Part shown: positions 1 to 8,864 of the stretch, piece by piece
Position numbering within the stretch: position 1 is the first letter of the stretch
Layout of the letters: the number at the start of each line of letters is the position of its first letter
Assembly: GCA_900769145.1 (NCBI GenBank)
Contig: CAAGFN010000048.1
Location: 1-19,700 of the forward strand
DNA length: 19,700 nt
From: Rikenellaceae bacterium
Lineage (GTDB): Bacteria; Bacteroidota; Bacteroidia; Bacteroidales; UBA932
Direction: 5' to 3'
Translations under genes and position numbers: made by a program
Notes under the pieces: model-generated
What the model saw: the letters and a program-made list of their open reading frames with translations, nothing else
Database searches by the model: none
What the model was told of the DNA's origin: nothing

Positions 1-369
1 GACGGGGCCACTGCGCACAACGTTTATCTCAGCGTAGGCAAGGGAATTTACGTGGGAACATTGAGATATGTCGGGCTTCCGGTAATTAACGGTATGAGAC
101 TTGCTCAGGTAGTCATGGTCCAGAACGCCAGCACCAAGGATCCCGCATCTTTCAAGAGAAATGTAGGTATATGCAGCAATATCTCCGATGCTACAGATGA
201 AGGTGTAGTATATATCCCTGGCGGTGAACTCCAGAACCAGTGTACAAACATGGGTGAATATACATACGACATTACTGACTCTGCTGCGGGAACGTTGTAC
301 TACCTGCATTCGCCGAACAATGCCAGCATTGTATATTCACTGAAACTCAAATATATTCCGGTAGAATAA
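1..369 (+). CDS. C-terminal part of an unrecognised, probably extracytoplasmic protein
   Basis: The reading frame is open from base 1 to the TAA at 367-369, giving the last 122 residues of a protein whose start lies to the left. A GTG at 52 is in frame but is not a convincing start, because coding continues upstream of it. The visible part is rich in Gly, Tyr, Val and Ser/Thr, with alternating strand-like stretches (IYVGTLRYVGLPVI, GTLYYLHSPNNASIVYSL). It has no charged helices, as expected of a secreted beta-sandwich such as a carbohydrate-binding or adhesion domain. I do not recognise the family. Its stop overlaps the next ATG by one base (TAATG), so it is translationally coupled to the phosphatase-like lipoprotein. 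It is probably part of the same glycan-related operon. The fold and role are inference only. Confidence 0.7.
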   Translation, partial: DGATAHNVYLSVGKGIYVGTLRYVGLPVINGMRLAQVVMVQNASTKDPASFKRNVGICSNISDATDEGVVYIPGGELQNQCTNMGEYTYDITDSAAGTLYYLHSPNNASIVYSLKLKYIPVE

Positions 370-1550
370 TGAAAAAGAACGGATTGTCAGCTATTTTAGG
401 CTGCATAATGATGCCTTTAACACTCCTGTCCTGTGGCGGGAGTGTTGATGGTTCCGGCGAGATTGCCGTTGCCCCATATACGGTGCAGGCTACAGCCGAG
501 TTGTCAACTTATGATTTGGAGGTGGTAGCCGACTGCTCCTGGACTGCTGAAATCCTGTCGGCAGATGAGGTGGAGGCTGACTGGCTCACCCTTTCCAAGC
601 GCAAGGGTACAGGGGATGCCAAGCTGACCTTGAGGGTTTTCGAGAACAAATACAGCTCTGAAAGGAAGGCTGTGGTGAACTTCCTTGTCGGTGAACAGGT
701 CAAGGCAACTGTTAATGTGACCCAGGCGGGAGCCAGCGGTGGGGAGGATATGTCCAGCGCAAATCTCCGTGTGGGCTCGTACAACCTCAGGATGTCTTCT
801 CTGGATGATTCCGATGCGGACAACAAATGGTCTGTAAGGAAGAGCCGCCTCCTGACCTCCATCAAGGAGAATAGCTTCGACATTTTCGGTGTGCAGGAGG
901 TGGACCTGACCACCCAGCAATGGCTCAAGGACAATCTCGGCAGCGAGTACGACTGCTGGTTCTTCAGCCCATACGCCCAGAGCGGAACTGGTGACAAGGC
1001 CCAGGGCATCCTTTACAGAAAGAACAAGCTTTCCATATCCGACAAGCATTATTTCTGGGCTTCGGACACTCCTGAGACCTGTTCTGTCAATGATACGGGC
1101 GATTCCGGAAACTTCCGCAGGGGAGGCCATTGCGCCATCTTCACCCATAAGGAGACTGGTGTAAAGTTCTTCTATATGAACACCCACGCCTGCCTGAACA
1201 AGGCTCCGAATGCCGCATATGCATACGTATACATTGACCAGGAGAAGAAATACAATCCGGATGGTCTCCCGTCCTTCTTCGTCGGGGATATGAACGCCCG
1301 TCCTGAGTATGATGCTCCTGCCAAGTACAAGGAACATTGGAAAGACAGTTTTGAGACTGCCGAGAAGCGTTCAGGTGCAGCCGCTACCTACAACGGATAT
1401 TCCAATGCTTCAGGAAAATACAGGATTGACTATATTTTCCACAGGGGCAAGGTCAATGTCAGGGAGTTTTGCATCAACAATGCGCTCTACAACAACCTTT
1501 ACGCCTCCGACCATTTCCCTATTTACGCTGATGTTACTATAACCAAATGA
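369..1550 (+). CDS. BACON-domain endonuclease/exonuclease/phosphatase (EEP) family lipoprotein
   Basis: This 393-residue protein starts at the ATG overlapping the previous stop. It has a lipoprotein signal with lipobox LLSC, so Cys22 would be lipidated. Residues about 37-120 form a BACON domain (DCSWTAE, DWLTLS, ending VNVTQAG), a small beta-sandwich common in Bacteroidetes glycan-degrading lipoproteins. Residues about 133-392 form an EEP fold: GSYNLR with N139, GVQEV with E177, NTH with H273, GDMNA with D307/N309, RIDYIF with D354, and SDHF with D381/H382. The family hydrolyses phosphoesters in a metal-dependent way. Members act on nucleic acids, inositol phosphates, lipids or phosphorylated sugars, and lipoprotein versions near glycan genes are plausible sugar-phosphate phosphatases. 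The segment after NTH lacks the second histidine of the common HLDH motif. It is coupled downstream by an ATGA overlap. The substrate is unknown. Confidence 0.88.
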   Translation: MKKNGLSAILGCIMMPLTLLSCGGSVDGSGEIAVAPYTVQATAELSTYDLEVVADCSWTAEILSADEVEADWLTLSKRKGTGDAKLTLRVFENKYSSERKAVVNFLVGEQVKATVNVTQAGASGGEDMSSANLRVGSYNLRMSSLDDSDADNKWSVRKSRLLTSIKENSFDIFGVQEVDLTTQQWLKDNLGSEYDCWFFSPYAQSGTGDKAQGILYRKNKLSISDKHYFWASDTPETCSVNDTGDSGNFRRGGHCAIFTHKETGVKFFYMNTHACLNKAPNAAYAYVYIDQEKKYNPDGLPSFFVGDMNARPEYDAPAKYKEHWKDSFETAEKRSGAAATYNGYSNASGKYRIDYIFHRGKVNVREFCINNALYNNLYASDHFPIYADVTITK

Positions 1551-3691
1551 AATTCAATAGATTGATTGCTGCTGCGGCCATTGTAGCCGCCACTGTTTCC
1601 TGCACTGGGGCACCTTCTGGGACTCCAGCTGCCGTTGAGGCCGCCTCCGGCATTTCCATTGCCAATGACAATATTCGTGTGACCATTGGCGGGGACGGTT
1701 CCCTCGTGGAACTTGTGAACCTGAACACAGGCCAGAACTATGCGTCCGGAGCCCTACTCTGGAGACTCTATTATGATTCCAAGGATGAGAAGGAGATTGA
1801 GGTCTCCGGAGATGACCAGACTCCGTCCGTATCAGTGGAAGGCAATGTCATCACCATTGCATACGACTCCCTCAATGTCCGCGACTACAGCATTGATATG
1901 GGAATGAAACTGCGTGTCATCCTGGAAGACGACAAGGTGAGATTCGCATCGGAGCTCTCCAATAATGAGGCCCATACGGTGATTCGTGAACTGCATTACC
2001 CTCTGGTTCACGGGGCTGTTCTTCCTTCTGACCACAAACTTTATACGGCAGAGGCCGGTGGCCGTCTCTACGCTGACCCTCAGAAAGTCCTGAGCAAGCT
2101 GGAGTCATCTCCGTACAAGAAGCCTGAGCAGTTCTTCCGCCAGAAGAATGTGAAATATGGCGCCAAGGTGTTCATGAACTGCTTTGCCCTTCTCGGGGAG
2201 AACCAGGGCCTGTATTTCGGAAGCCACGACCCATCATTCCAGGATACCTGGCACGGTCTCAGGGCCTACAAGGGGGAGAGCGGCAAGTTCGACTGCCTCG
2301 AGTTCGGCTTCTTCAAATATCCTCATTGCTTCAGCGGTGAGACCTGGTCCTGCGATGCCAATGTAGTGGCTCCATATTCAGGGACCTGGCACGTGGCCAG
2401 CCGTATATACCGTACCTGGGCCGATACCTGGTGGGACCACAGGGAGAGTCCGCGGTGGCTGAGGGAGATGAAGAGCTGGCACAGGGTGATTTTCAAGCAC
2501 CAGTATGGAGAATATCTCTTCAAGTATCCTGACCTCTACGGCCGTGTCGACCAGGCAGGCCAGAGTGTGGGCTGCAACACCGTATTCCTCTTCGGCTGGT
2601 GGGCCGAGGGTATGGACCACGGCAATCCGGACTATTCCCCGGATGAGTCCCAGGGTGGTGACGCTGCGCTGAAGGAGGCCATTGCCCGCTATCAGGCTGC
2701 CGGAAACAATCTCATTCTCTATTACAATGGAAAGCTGATTGACCGTGAGAGCCGCTTCTATCTCAGCGGAATGGGCTCAAAGGTGTGCCGCCACGACAAT
2801 ACCGGCTCGGAAATCCTTGAAAGATACAAGTTTACGGGCAAGGGAACCTGGCTCGGAGAGTATGACCAGAGGACATTCGCAGTTGCGACTATGATGGACC
2901 CTCGGTGGAACGAGGTTCTCTTCGCATTGCAGGACAGGGCCTACGGACTTGGCGCAAAGTCAGTGTTCTATGACCAGCTCGGCTACATTGAGTCCGAAAG
3001 CACCAACTGGGATACTTCCCGTGAGTTCCCGGTTCCTGACATTCACGGTATCCAGAAACGTGCGCAGTGCCTCAAGCTCCTCAGGGACAGATATGCCGGC
3101 ATTGACCCTGATTTCGCCCTCGGCGCCGAGGGAACAGTGGATGCTCTCGCCCAGTACTGCGACTACACCCACGGCTATCCAGCCAACGACGGCCCTGAGC
3201 GCTTCGTGAACTTCTTCAGGTATACCTTCCCTGAAATCATTTTCACCGACAGGGGACAGAGGGATGATGAGAATGTGGCCTACCACGTGAACTACACCCT
3301 CCTGGACGGCCAGCGCAATGACATTGAAATCTACCGCTGCCGCAATATCATTGACGATACTCCTGTATATCAGGCATATCTGGCTGAGGCCAACAAAATC
3401 AAGGAGGAGTACAAGGATTGCCTGCTCCTGGGCCGTTACAATGATGTTTTCGGCTTCACCTGCTCCGACAAGGAGGTTGACGCACGCTCGTTCGTCAGCG
3501 AGGATGGCGGGAAGATGGTGATTGTGGCAGCCAACCAGTTCTGCCCTCAGTCCAGGACCGCGAGGATTGATGTTCCTGGCTACAAATATGCCGGCTCAAT
3601 GACCCTGGGCAATGCCAAGGTCAATGCCGGTGGTTCCAAGGTTACACTTGGACAGTATGACCTGGCGGCATTGCTTTACACAGCAGAATAA
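1547..3691 (+). CDS. DUF6259-like glycoside-hydrolase-like lipoprotein
   Basis: This 714-residue protein has a lipoprotein signal whose lipobox ends TVSC. The start ATG overlaps the preceding stop (ATGA). Three regions are visible. Residues about 34-290 form a beta-rich, mutarotase-like N-terminal sandwich (ISIANDNIRVTIGGDGSL). Residues about 305-605 form a TIM-barrel-like part (FLFGWWAEGMDHGN, NLILYYNGKLID, SVFYDQLGY, LGAEGTVDAL, DYTHGY). Residues about 640-714 form a small C-terminal beta domain (MVIVAANQF). By analogy with retaining TIM-barrel hydrolases, D476 in FYDQ and E528 in GAEG are the best candidates for nucleophile and acid/base; this is inference. The layout resembles the DUF6259 family, which sits close to GH36/GH101-like enzymes, and I know of no established activity. 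It is the last gene of its operon, followed by a strong terminator. The lipidation signal implies an outer-membrane or periplasmic location. Confidence 0.72.
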   Translation: MKFNRLIAAAAIVAATVSCTGAPSGTPAAVEAASGISIANDNIRVTIGGDGSLVELVNLNTGQNYASGALLWRLYYDSKDEKEIEVSGDDQTPSVSVEGNVITIAYDSLNVRDYSIDMGMKLRVILEDDKVRFASELSNNEAHTVIRELHYPLVHGAVLPSDHKLYTAEAGGRLYADPQKVLSKLESSPYKKPEQFFRQKNVKYGAKVFMNCFALLGENQGLYFGSHDPSFQDTWHGLRAYKGESGKFDCLEFGFFKYPHCFSGETWSCDANVVAPYSGTWHVASRIYRTWADTWWDHRESPRWLREMKSWHRVIFKHQYGEYLFKYPDLYGRVDQAGQSVGCNTVFLFGWWAEGMDHGNPDYSPDESQGGDAALKEAIARYQAAGNNLILYYNGKLIDRESRFYLSGMGSKVCRHDNTGSEILERYKFTGKGTWLGEYDQRTFAVATMMDPRWNEVLFALQDRAYGLGAKSVFYDQLGYIESESTNWDTSREFPVPDIHGIQKRAQCLKLLRDRYAGIDPDFALGAEGTVDALAQYCDYTHGYPANDGPERFVNFFRYTFPEIIFTDRGQRDDENVAYHVNYTLLDGQRNDIEIYRCRNIIDDTPVYQAYLAEANKIKEEYKDCLLLGRYNDVFGFTCSDKEVDARSFVSEDGGKMVIVAANQFCPQSRTARIDVPGYKYAGSMTLGNAKVNAGGSKVTLGQYDLAALLYTAE

Positions 3692-3713
3692 CTGCTTTTT
3701 ATTCTTGACAAGG

Positions 3714-3745
3714 GGCCGGCTTTTTTCCTGCCGGCCTCTTTTTAT
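3714..3745 (+). terminator. Rho-independent terminator after the DUF6259-like gene
   Basis: A perfect 7-bp GC-rich stem pairs GGCCGGC at 3714-3720 with GCCGGCC at 3730-3736 around a T-rich 9-nt loop. A T-rich tail, TCTTTTTAT, follows directly. It lies 22 nt after the stop codon and upstream of the susC promoter, so it separates two transcription units. The loop is itself T-rich. Confidence 0.85.
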
Positions 3746-3776
3746 GTTCGGTACCTTGTCGGAACTGCATTTTTTT

Positions 3777-3808
3777 CTTGTAATTATTGAAAATTATGTA
3801 TACTTTAG
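3777..3808 (+). promoter_or_regulatory. Bacteroidetes-type promoter of the susC operon
   Basis: The -33 element CTTG at 3777-3780 is followed after 20 nt by TACTTTAG at 3801-3808. That is one mismatch from the Bacteroidetes -7 consensus TAnnTTTG, and the spacing is as expected. Transcription would begin near 3814-3816, giving a leader of about 20 nt before the ATG at 3834. No Shine-Dalgarno sequence is visible, which is normal for this phylum. Two GTATAC hexamers, at 3798-3803 and 3821-3826, flank the start site and could be regulator sites. Confidence 0.6.
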
Positions 3809-3833
3809 GCCGATTTTAGTGTATACGGATTTA

Positions 3834-6800
3834 ATGAATATGAGTAGAGGATATAAATACCTTGTATTGCATTCCGCCCTGATAATGGTAATGTTTTTCT
3901 TGCCCGGGTTTTCCGGATCAGCCCAGTCTGTCCATGGAAAGGGTACGATATCCGGAGTTATAAGGGACAATGAAGGGGAACCGCTGGTCGGCGCTTTCGT
4001 GTTTTACAAGGGCACCAAGGACGGTGTGACTTCAGATTTGGACGGCCGTTACAGTATCTCGGCCCCTTCGCGGGAATCCGTGCTCGTCTTCCAGTATCTT
4101 GGCATGGAGGCGGTTGAAAAGACTGTTTCAGGAGAATGTACGCTGGATGTAACTCTCAATCCCGACAATGAACTTGAAGGAGCCTACATAGTGGGAGCCT
4201 ACGGTACGGCCCAGAGACAGGAAGATATGGTGGGCTCCGCATTCCAGATTAGCAGCGAAGCGTTTGAGAACAAGCCCAAGACAAGGGTTGAGACTATGTT
4301 GGAGGGACTTGTTCCCGGCTTGTCCGTCTCTCCGAATGCGGACTACGCATCCACTGTCAGGTCCCGTTACAATACAAGGGTCCGTGGAGATGCTTCCTTG
4401 TCGGCATCCAGCGAGCCGCTATGGATAGTGGACGGTGTACAGTATTACACAGGCAACAAGACCAACCAGGTGATAGGAATGAGCAGCTCGGTCGGACCGC
4501 TTTCATTTCTCGACCCTGACGACATCGAGTCAATAACTGTACTGAAGGATGCAGACCAGACTACGATATATGGCTCCAATGGCTCCAACGGGGTTATTCT
4601 TATTACAACAAAATCCGGAGGCAAGAGCTCCCCGCTGCGGGTTTCAGCAAAAATCAATGCCGGAGTTGTAGCCGCTGACAAGACTACAATGTTCAAGATG
4701 ATGAATGCTTCGCAGTATCTCGAGGTGGCCAGGGAAGCTTGGGCAAACTCAGGATACAGCGCAGATTCTTTCCCATTCCGGGACAATGACCTCAATTCAT
4801 ACAGTACCACGGATACACGCTGGTTTGATGAATACATAGGCTTGGGGGACAACCTGTATGCCAATGTCACTCTCAGCAGCGGGACGCAGAAAGTAACTAC
4901 TTACAACTCAGTCTCTTATTACAGGGAGGACCACACTGTCAAGAAGGACAAGCAGCAGAGGTTTACTTTTTCCAGCAAGAATACGTTCACTTTCAACAAG
5001 TATCTGAACCTTACGACAAATATCAACGGCTCCTACAATATCAATGACATAGTGAATGTCGGCAAGGAGTATCTGTCGATTTCCCCTGTACTTGACCCCT
5101 ACAACAGCGACGGAACCTATAGGCTCTACTATAAGGTCTGGGACCAGTCGCTCAATGACTGGAGTGTGAAGAAGTTTACATACAACAGTATCCCGTCGCG
5201 TGAGGAGGATGACAATACCCAGAAGAGCGTCTATGTCAAGGCGAATGCCCAGTTGGGTGTCAATATTATTGAAGGACTGAAGTTTACGGCTCTTTTCGAT
5301 TTTGACATCACGGCATCCCAGGAGGATATTTATCATTCGAAGAAGACATTGAATGGTATCAACTCAAGCGGTGAGGCGGTGGGATACTCCCATAGGGCAT
5401 TTGCTTCCTATATGTCCTGGCAGAATGTGGAAAGACTCAATTTCGACAGGAAATTCGGACGCCACAAGGTTGGTGCGGTGGCTGTTTTCGAGATGTACAA
5501 CCATACCAACAAGCTCCTTTCTGCGAGCGGGCAGGGCTTTATGACGGACAATATCAAGGAACTGGCTTATGCGGATGACTCTACAATTGACGCGTCATCC
5601 AATACATATTATGACAGGAGGATGTCGCTTATTGCCCGTGCATCCTATTCCTATGATTCGAGATACTATGTTTCCGGAAACTTCAGGCGGGACGGTAACT
5701 CCAATTTCGGCAAGTATGCCAAGTGGTCAAACTTCTGGTCCGTCGGCCTGTCCTGGAATATTCATAAGGAAGCCTTTTTCCGCAGCGGGCTCATCGATAT
5801 GCTCAAACTGAAAGCCTCATACGGTATTGACGGCAATTCCAGGATAGATGCCTCTGTTGCAAAGGGAAGTTATACATATTCGGATTCTTATGCTTATGGA
5901 GGAATCTCCGGGGCAAGAATAGGTGCTGTTCCCAATCCTGGCCTTTCCTGGGAAACTACCGCTAAGTTCAATGCCGGAGCGAGGATTGAGTTGAAAAATA
6001 TCCTTGCCTTTGAAATAGAGTATTACAACAACACTACCCGTGACCTTCTTTCCCAGGTTTACGTGTCAAGAGCCGTGTCCGCAGACAAGGTTTACGCGAA
6101 CATAGGACGTGTCAGGAACCGGGGTGTGGAAATCAATCTCAGGACAACAAATTTCCGCAATTCAGACTTTGCCTGGTACACGACGCTCAATCTTGCTCAT
6201 AACCGCAACCGCATTCTTGAACTTTACAATGATATGCTTACCAGTTACGGTGAATATGCCAACAAGGCTGGCTATGAGAAGCACGTGTATTATCTGGTAA
6301 AATGGGCGGGGGTTGATCCTACGGACGGAAGCGCATTGTGGTACGACGCGGACGGCAACCTTACAAAGTCATATAGCACGGCCAACCGTCAGCTGATGGC
6401 GGACAAGTCCCGGAATCCTACCGTATTCGGGGGATTGATCAATGAACTCGAGTACAAGAATTTCACCCTGAGCGTCCAGATGAACTACTCTGTCGGAGGT
6501 TGGGCCCTGGCAACATACGCCTCGAACTTCATAAATGACGGGTATGACATTGTCTCCACAAACGGCAATCAGGCCATTGAGGTGTATAATCACAGGTGGA
6601 CGACCCCGGGACAGGCTTCATTGCTGCCGAAGGTTTCCCAGGTCTCGACTAAGAGCCAGATGACATCCACGCGTTATCTCTACAACAGGACCAATTTTGA
6701 CATTACCAATATCGCATTGAGCTACAGCCTGCCTCAAAAAGTGATATCGAGGATGAAGGTGAGGGGGATGAGTGTCAATTTTGTCTGTGACAATGTCTAT

Positions 6801-6905
6801 CTTTTCACTCTCGGCATGAGCCGGAAGGAGAACTCTTACAAGACAATGATGTATGGCTATCCGCGTAACCGTACATTCACACTCGGACTTAATTTCCAGC
6901 TGTAA
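3834..6905 (+). CDS. SusC/RagA-family TonB-dependent outer-membrane transporter
   Basis: From the ATG at 3834 the product has 1023 residues. The frame is open further upstream to 3612, but that part overlaps the previous gene, the terminator and the promoter. The ATG at 3840 is an equally possible start. The signal peptide probably ends at SGSA (residue 30). Residues about 38-110 are a CarboxypepD_reg-like domain (ISGVIRDNEGEPLVGA, DGRYSI). The plug follows (YGTAQRQEDMVGSA, NTRVRGDASL, PLWIVDG). It includes the SusC signature around residues 226-260, in the variant form DIESITVLKDADQTTIYGSN. The rest is a 22-strand-type barrel with many aromatic strand ends, finishing TFTLGLNFQL. It would import an oligosaccharide or other polymer fragment with its SusD partner, energised by TonB. 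Which ligand cannot be told. The SusD gene follows after 13 nt. Confidence 0.95.
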   Translation: MNMSRGYKYLVLHSALIMVMFFLPGFSGSAQSVHGKGTISGVIRDNEGEPLVGAFVFYKGTKDGVTSDLDGRYSISAPSRESVLVFQYLGMEAVEKTVSGECTLDVTLNPDNELEGAYIVGAYGTAQRQEDMVGSAFQISSEAFENKPKTRVETMLEGLVPGLSVSPNADYASTVRSRYNTRVRGDASLSASSEPLWIVDGVQYYTGNKTNQVIGMSSSVGPLSFLDPDDIESITVLKDADQTTIYGSNGSNGVILITTKSGGKSSPLRVSAKINAGVVAADKTTMFKMMNASQYLEVAREAWANSGYSADSFPFRDNDLNSYSTTDTRWFDEYIGLGDNLYANVTLSSGTQKVTTYNSVSYYREDHTVKKDKQQRFTFSSKNTFTFNKYLNLTTNINGSYNINDIVNVGKEYLSISPVLDPYNSDGTYRLYYKVWDQSLNDWSVKKFTYNSIPSREEDDNTQKSVYVKANAQLGVNIIEGLKFTALFDFDITASQEDIYHSKKTLNGINSSGEAVGYSHRAFASYMSWQNVERLNFDRKFGRHKVGAVAVFEMYNHTNKLLSASGQGFMTDNIKELAYADDSTIDASSNTYYDRRMSLIARASYSYDSRYYVSGNFRRDGNSNFGKYAKWSNFWSVGLSWNIHKEAFFRSGLIDMLKLKASYGIDGNSRIDASVAKGSYTYSDSYAYGGISGARIGAVPNPGLSWETTAKFNAGARIELKNILAFEIEYYNNTTRDLLSQVYVSRAVSADKVYANIGRVRNRGVEINLRTTNFRNSDFAWYTTLNLAHNRNRILELYNDMLTSYGEYANKAGYEKHVYYLVKWAGVDPTDGSALWYDADGNLTKSYSTANRQLMADKSRNPTVFGGLINELEYKNFTLSVQMNYSVGGWALATYASNFINDGYDIVSTNGNQAIEVYNHRWTTPGQASLLPKVSQVSTKSQMTSTRYLYNRTNFDITNIALSYSLPQKVISRMKVRGMSVNFVCDNVYLFTLGMSRKENSYKTMMYGYPRNRTFTLGLNFQL

Positions 6906-6918
6906 AAATCAATTGTGT

Positions 6919-8376
6919 ATGAAACGAATCATCAATAAAGCAATAGTATTGTTCGCAGCTGCCCTCTTGTCATCATCCTGTCATTTTCTTGAAGTTGACA
7001 AGATAGGAAAGAGCGATATCGAGTCTTTCTTCGAGTCAGAGGAAAGTGTTGAGGCCGCTGTGACGGGATGTATGGACCTGCTTGACGGCCTGGTCGACGA
7101 CTATATGATTCTCTATCCGGAAATCTGCGGGGATCTGGTGGTTATGAATGCCTCTGAGTCAGGGATGTGGTCTTACCTGTACAACTTCGATTTGTCGGAG
7201 GCCTATAACACCACTCCCATCGGATTTGTATGGAACAATGCCTATGAACTGGTCCTCAATACCTGCGAGATTATAGACTATGCGCCGCAGGTCAAGAACA
7301 ACTACCCGAACGCCGCGTCAAGAATCGACAGGCAAGTGGCTCACGCCCATTATCTTCGTGCCATTGCCACCTTCTATCTGGCATTGTGCTACAGCCAGCA
7401 TTATACATATTCGGCTGATGCCTCCCATCTCGGCGTGATTCTTATGTCTTCTTTCCCTGACCTCAATGCTGAGATTATCCGCTCGGATGCGGCCAGTACC
7501 TACAAATTCATAGTCTCGGATTTGAAAGAGGCTTACAAACTCTATGAGGACAACCGCTCTCCGGACCCACATTATCCGTCCAGAGCTGCCGTACAGGCCC
7601 TTTTGGCCAGAATTTATCTTTATATGGAGGATTATGAGGATGCAGTGGGATGCGCCACTGACGTGATTGACAACTATGACTTTACACTTACTCCAAGGGA
7701 TGGGTATTTCGATATGTTTACGACTGTGTCGTCAAGGGGCAAGGAGTCCATTTTCAGGCTCAATGGTTACGGACAGAACAGTACTGTCGGTAAAGCATTT
7801 GATTATCAGACCTATATGCTCTTGCCTTCGCAGAAACTCAAGTCTGTTTTCAAGGAGGATGCCATTAATGGGGCCGCTGATGTCAGGGAGAGCCTGATAA
7901 CTTTTGACGGAATGCCGAAATCAATGGGATGCAGTATGAAATATACTATCCTCGAGCAGGTCTCCGACAAGGAAAAGGCTGTGGATTTGTTCGTGTCCAG
8001 GCTGTCTGAAATGTATTTGATCAGGGCTGAGGCGCTGGCCCATCTGGGCAGGGACCTGGATATGGCTGCGGATGATGTTGCACGTATCCGGTCGCGGGCG
8101 ACAGGCTTGAATATTGATTCCTGCAGGCCGGCCCTGAATCCGGAGTCAATTCTTGAGGCTGTATCCCGGGAACGTGTGAAAGAGTTCTATCATGAAGGCC
8201 ATCGCCTGTTTGATATAACCAGACGCAGGGAGAACCTTGAGAGGGATGAGGCCACCACCTCCACAGTCAGGACTATGACATATCCCAATGATGATTTCAT
8301 ATTCCCGATACCCGGCATTGAAATGGAGGCCAACAAGGCTATGCAGCCGAACCCGAATAATGAAACTCAAAGATGA
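6919..8376 (+). CDS. SusD/RagB-family ligand-binding lipoprotein
   Basis: This 485-residue protein starts at the ATG at 6919, 13 nt after the SusC stop. The longer frame from 6853 would overlap susC and would bury the signal peptide. The lipobox LSSSC puts the lipidated cysteine at residue 21. SusD features are visible: an N-terminal helix region (SVEAAVTGCMDLLDGL), the RAIATFYLALCYSQ helix, the RAAVQALLARIYLYMEDY TPR-like helix, the YLIRAEALAHLG helix, and the C-terminal motif EFYHEGHRLFDITR near residues 425-440, the usual SusD ending block. It forms the lid over SusC and captures ligand at the cell surface. Its stop overlaps the next start (ATGA). Confidence 0.94.
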   Translation: MKRIINKAIVLFAAALLSSSCHFLEVDKIGKSDIESFFESEESVEAAVTGCMDLLDGLVDDYMILYPEICGDLVVMNASESGMWSYLYNFDLSEAYNTTPIGFVWNNAYELVLNTCEIIDYAPQVKNNYPNAASRIDRQVAHAHYLRAIATFYLALCYSQHYTYSADASHLGVILMSSFPDLNAEIIRSDAASTYKFIVSDLKEAYKLYEDNRSPDPHYPSRAAVQALLARIYLYMEDYEDAVGCATDVIDNYDFTLTPRDGYFDMFTTVSSRGKESIFRLNGYGQNSTVGKAFDYQTYMLLPSQKLKSVFKEDAINGAADVRESLITFDGMPKSMGCSMKYTILEQVSDKEKAVDLFVSRLSEMYLIRAEALAHLGRDLDMAADDVARIRSRATGLNIDSCRPALNPESILEAVSRERVKEFYHEGHRLFDITRRRENLERDEATTSTVRTMTYPNDDFIFPIPGIEMEANKAMQPNPNNETQR

Positions 8377-8843
8377 AGACGATGAAAAAGACCGGATATA
8401 TCTTGATGCTTTTGTGCATTCTTATCTGTAGCGGATGCGACATCAATGACCTGAAGCCGTTTACGGATTATTATATTGCTTTCGATACCTCGAAGTCAAG
8501 TACCACCACGGTGAATGAGGCCGGCGAGTTTGCCGGAAGTTATGCCATCCATTTCTGTACTGCCAAGAGGGACGAGGCGGTGACAGTGAATGTTGAGGTC
8601 ATCCCCGGGGACGGATTGCGCGAGAATGTGGACTACAAGGTGATTACTGCCACATCAGTCAAGTTTGCGCCTGGAGTATATGACAAGACATTCACCATCC
8701 AGTGGCTCCCGAACAAATTGGATGCGTCGAAGGACAATACGTTGACTCTCAGGCTTTCCGGCTGTTCTGACAAATCCGTGACACTCGGCGTTCCCGGGCC
8801 GGACGAAAAATTCCGCTCGCTGAAAATATATAAAACGAAATAG
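8373..8843 (+). CDS. Small surface lipoprotein, DUF4843/Calx-beta-like
   Basis: This 156-residue protein starts at an ATG overlapping the susD stop by 4 nt. A second ATG nine bases on (MKKTGY) could also serve. The signal peptide ends with lipobox CSGC. The remainder is a single beta-sandwich of about 125 residues. It has Calx-beta-like features: VTVNVEVIPGDGLRENVDY, then KFAPGVYDKTFTIQ, then NTLTLRLSG. DUF4843-type proteins occupy the same position after SusD in many Bacteroidetes loci. The likely role is an accessory surface protein of the transport complex, perhaps ligand binding. The family assignment rests on pattern resemblance only. Confidence 0.7.
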   Translation: MKTMKKTGYILMLLCILICSGCDINDLKPFTDYYIAFDTSKSSTTTVNEAGEFAGSYAIHFCTAKRDEAVTVNVEVIPGDGLRENVDYKVITATSVKFAPGVYDKTFTIQWLPNKLDASKDNTLTLRLSGCSDKSVTLGVPGPDEKFRSLKIYKTK

Positions 8844-8864
8844 TATCAATCAATTTACAGTGTT

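Noticed and set aside
504..1337. 277-residue open frame on the - strand
   Set aside because: It lies wholly inside the EEP gene, whose motifs are unambiguous. The antisense translation shows no domain or signal and is a codon-bias shadow.
3612..3833. N-terminal extension of the SusC frame
   Set aside because: It overlaps the end of the DUF6259-like gene, the terminator and the promoter. The signal peptide starts at 3834 or 3840.
6853..6918. N-terminal extension of the SusD frame into susC
   Set aside because: It would place 22 extra residues before a typical lipoprotein signal. ATG 6919 is the natural start.
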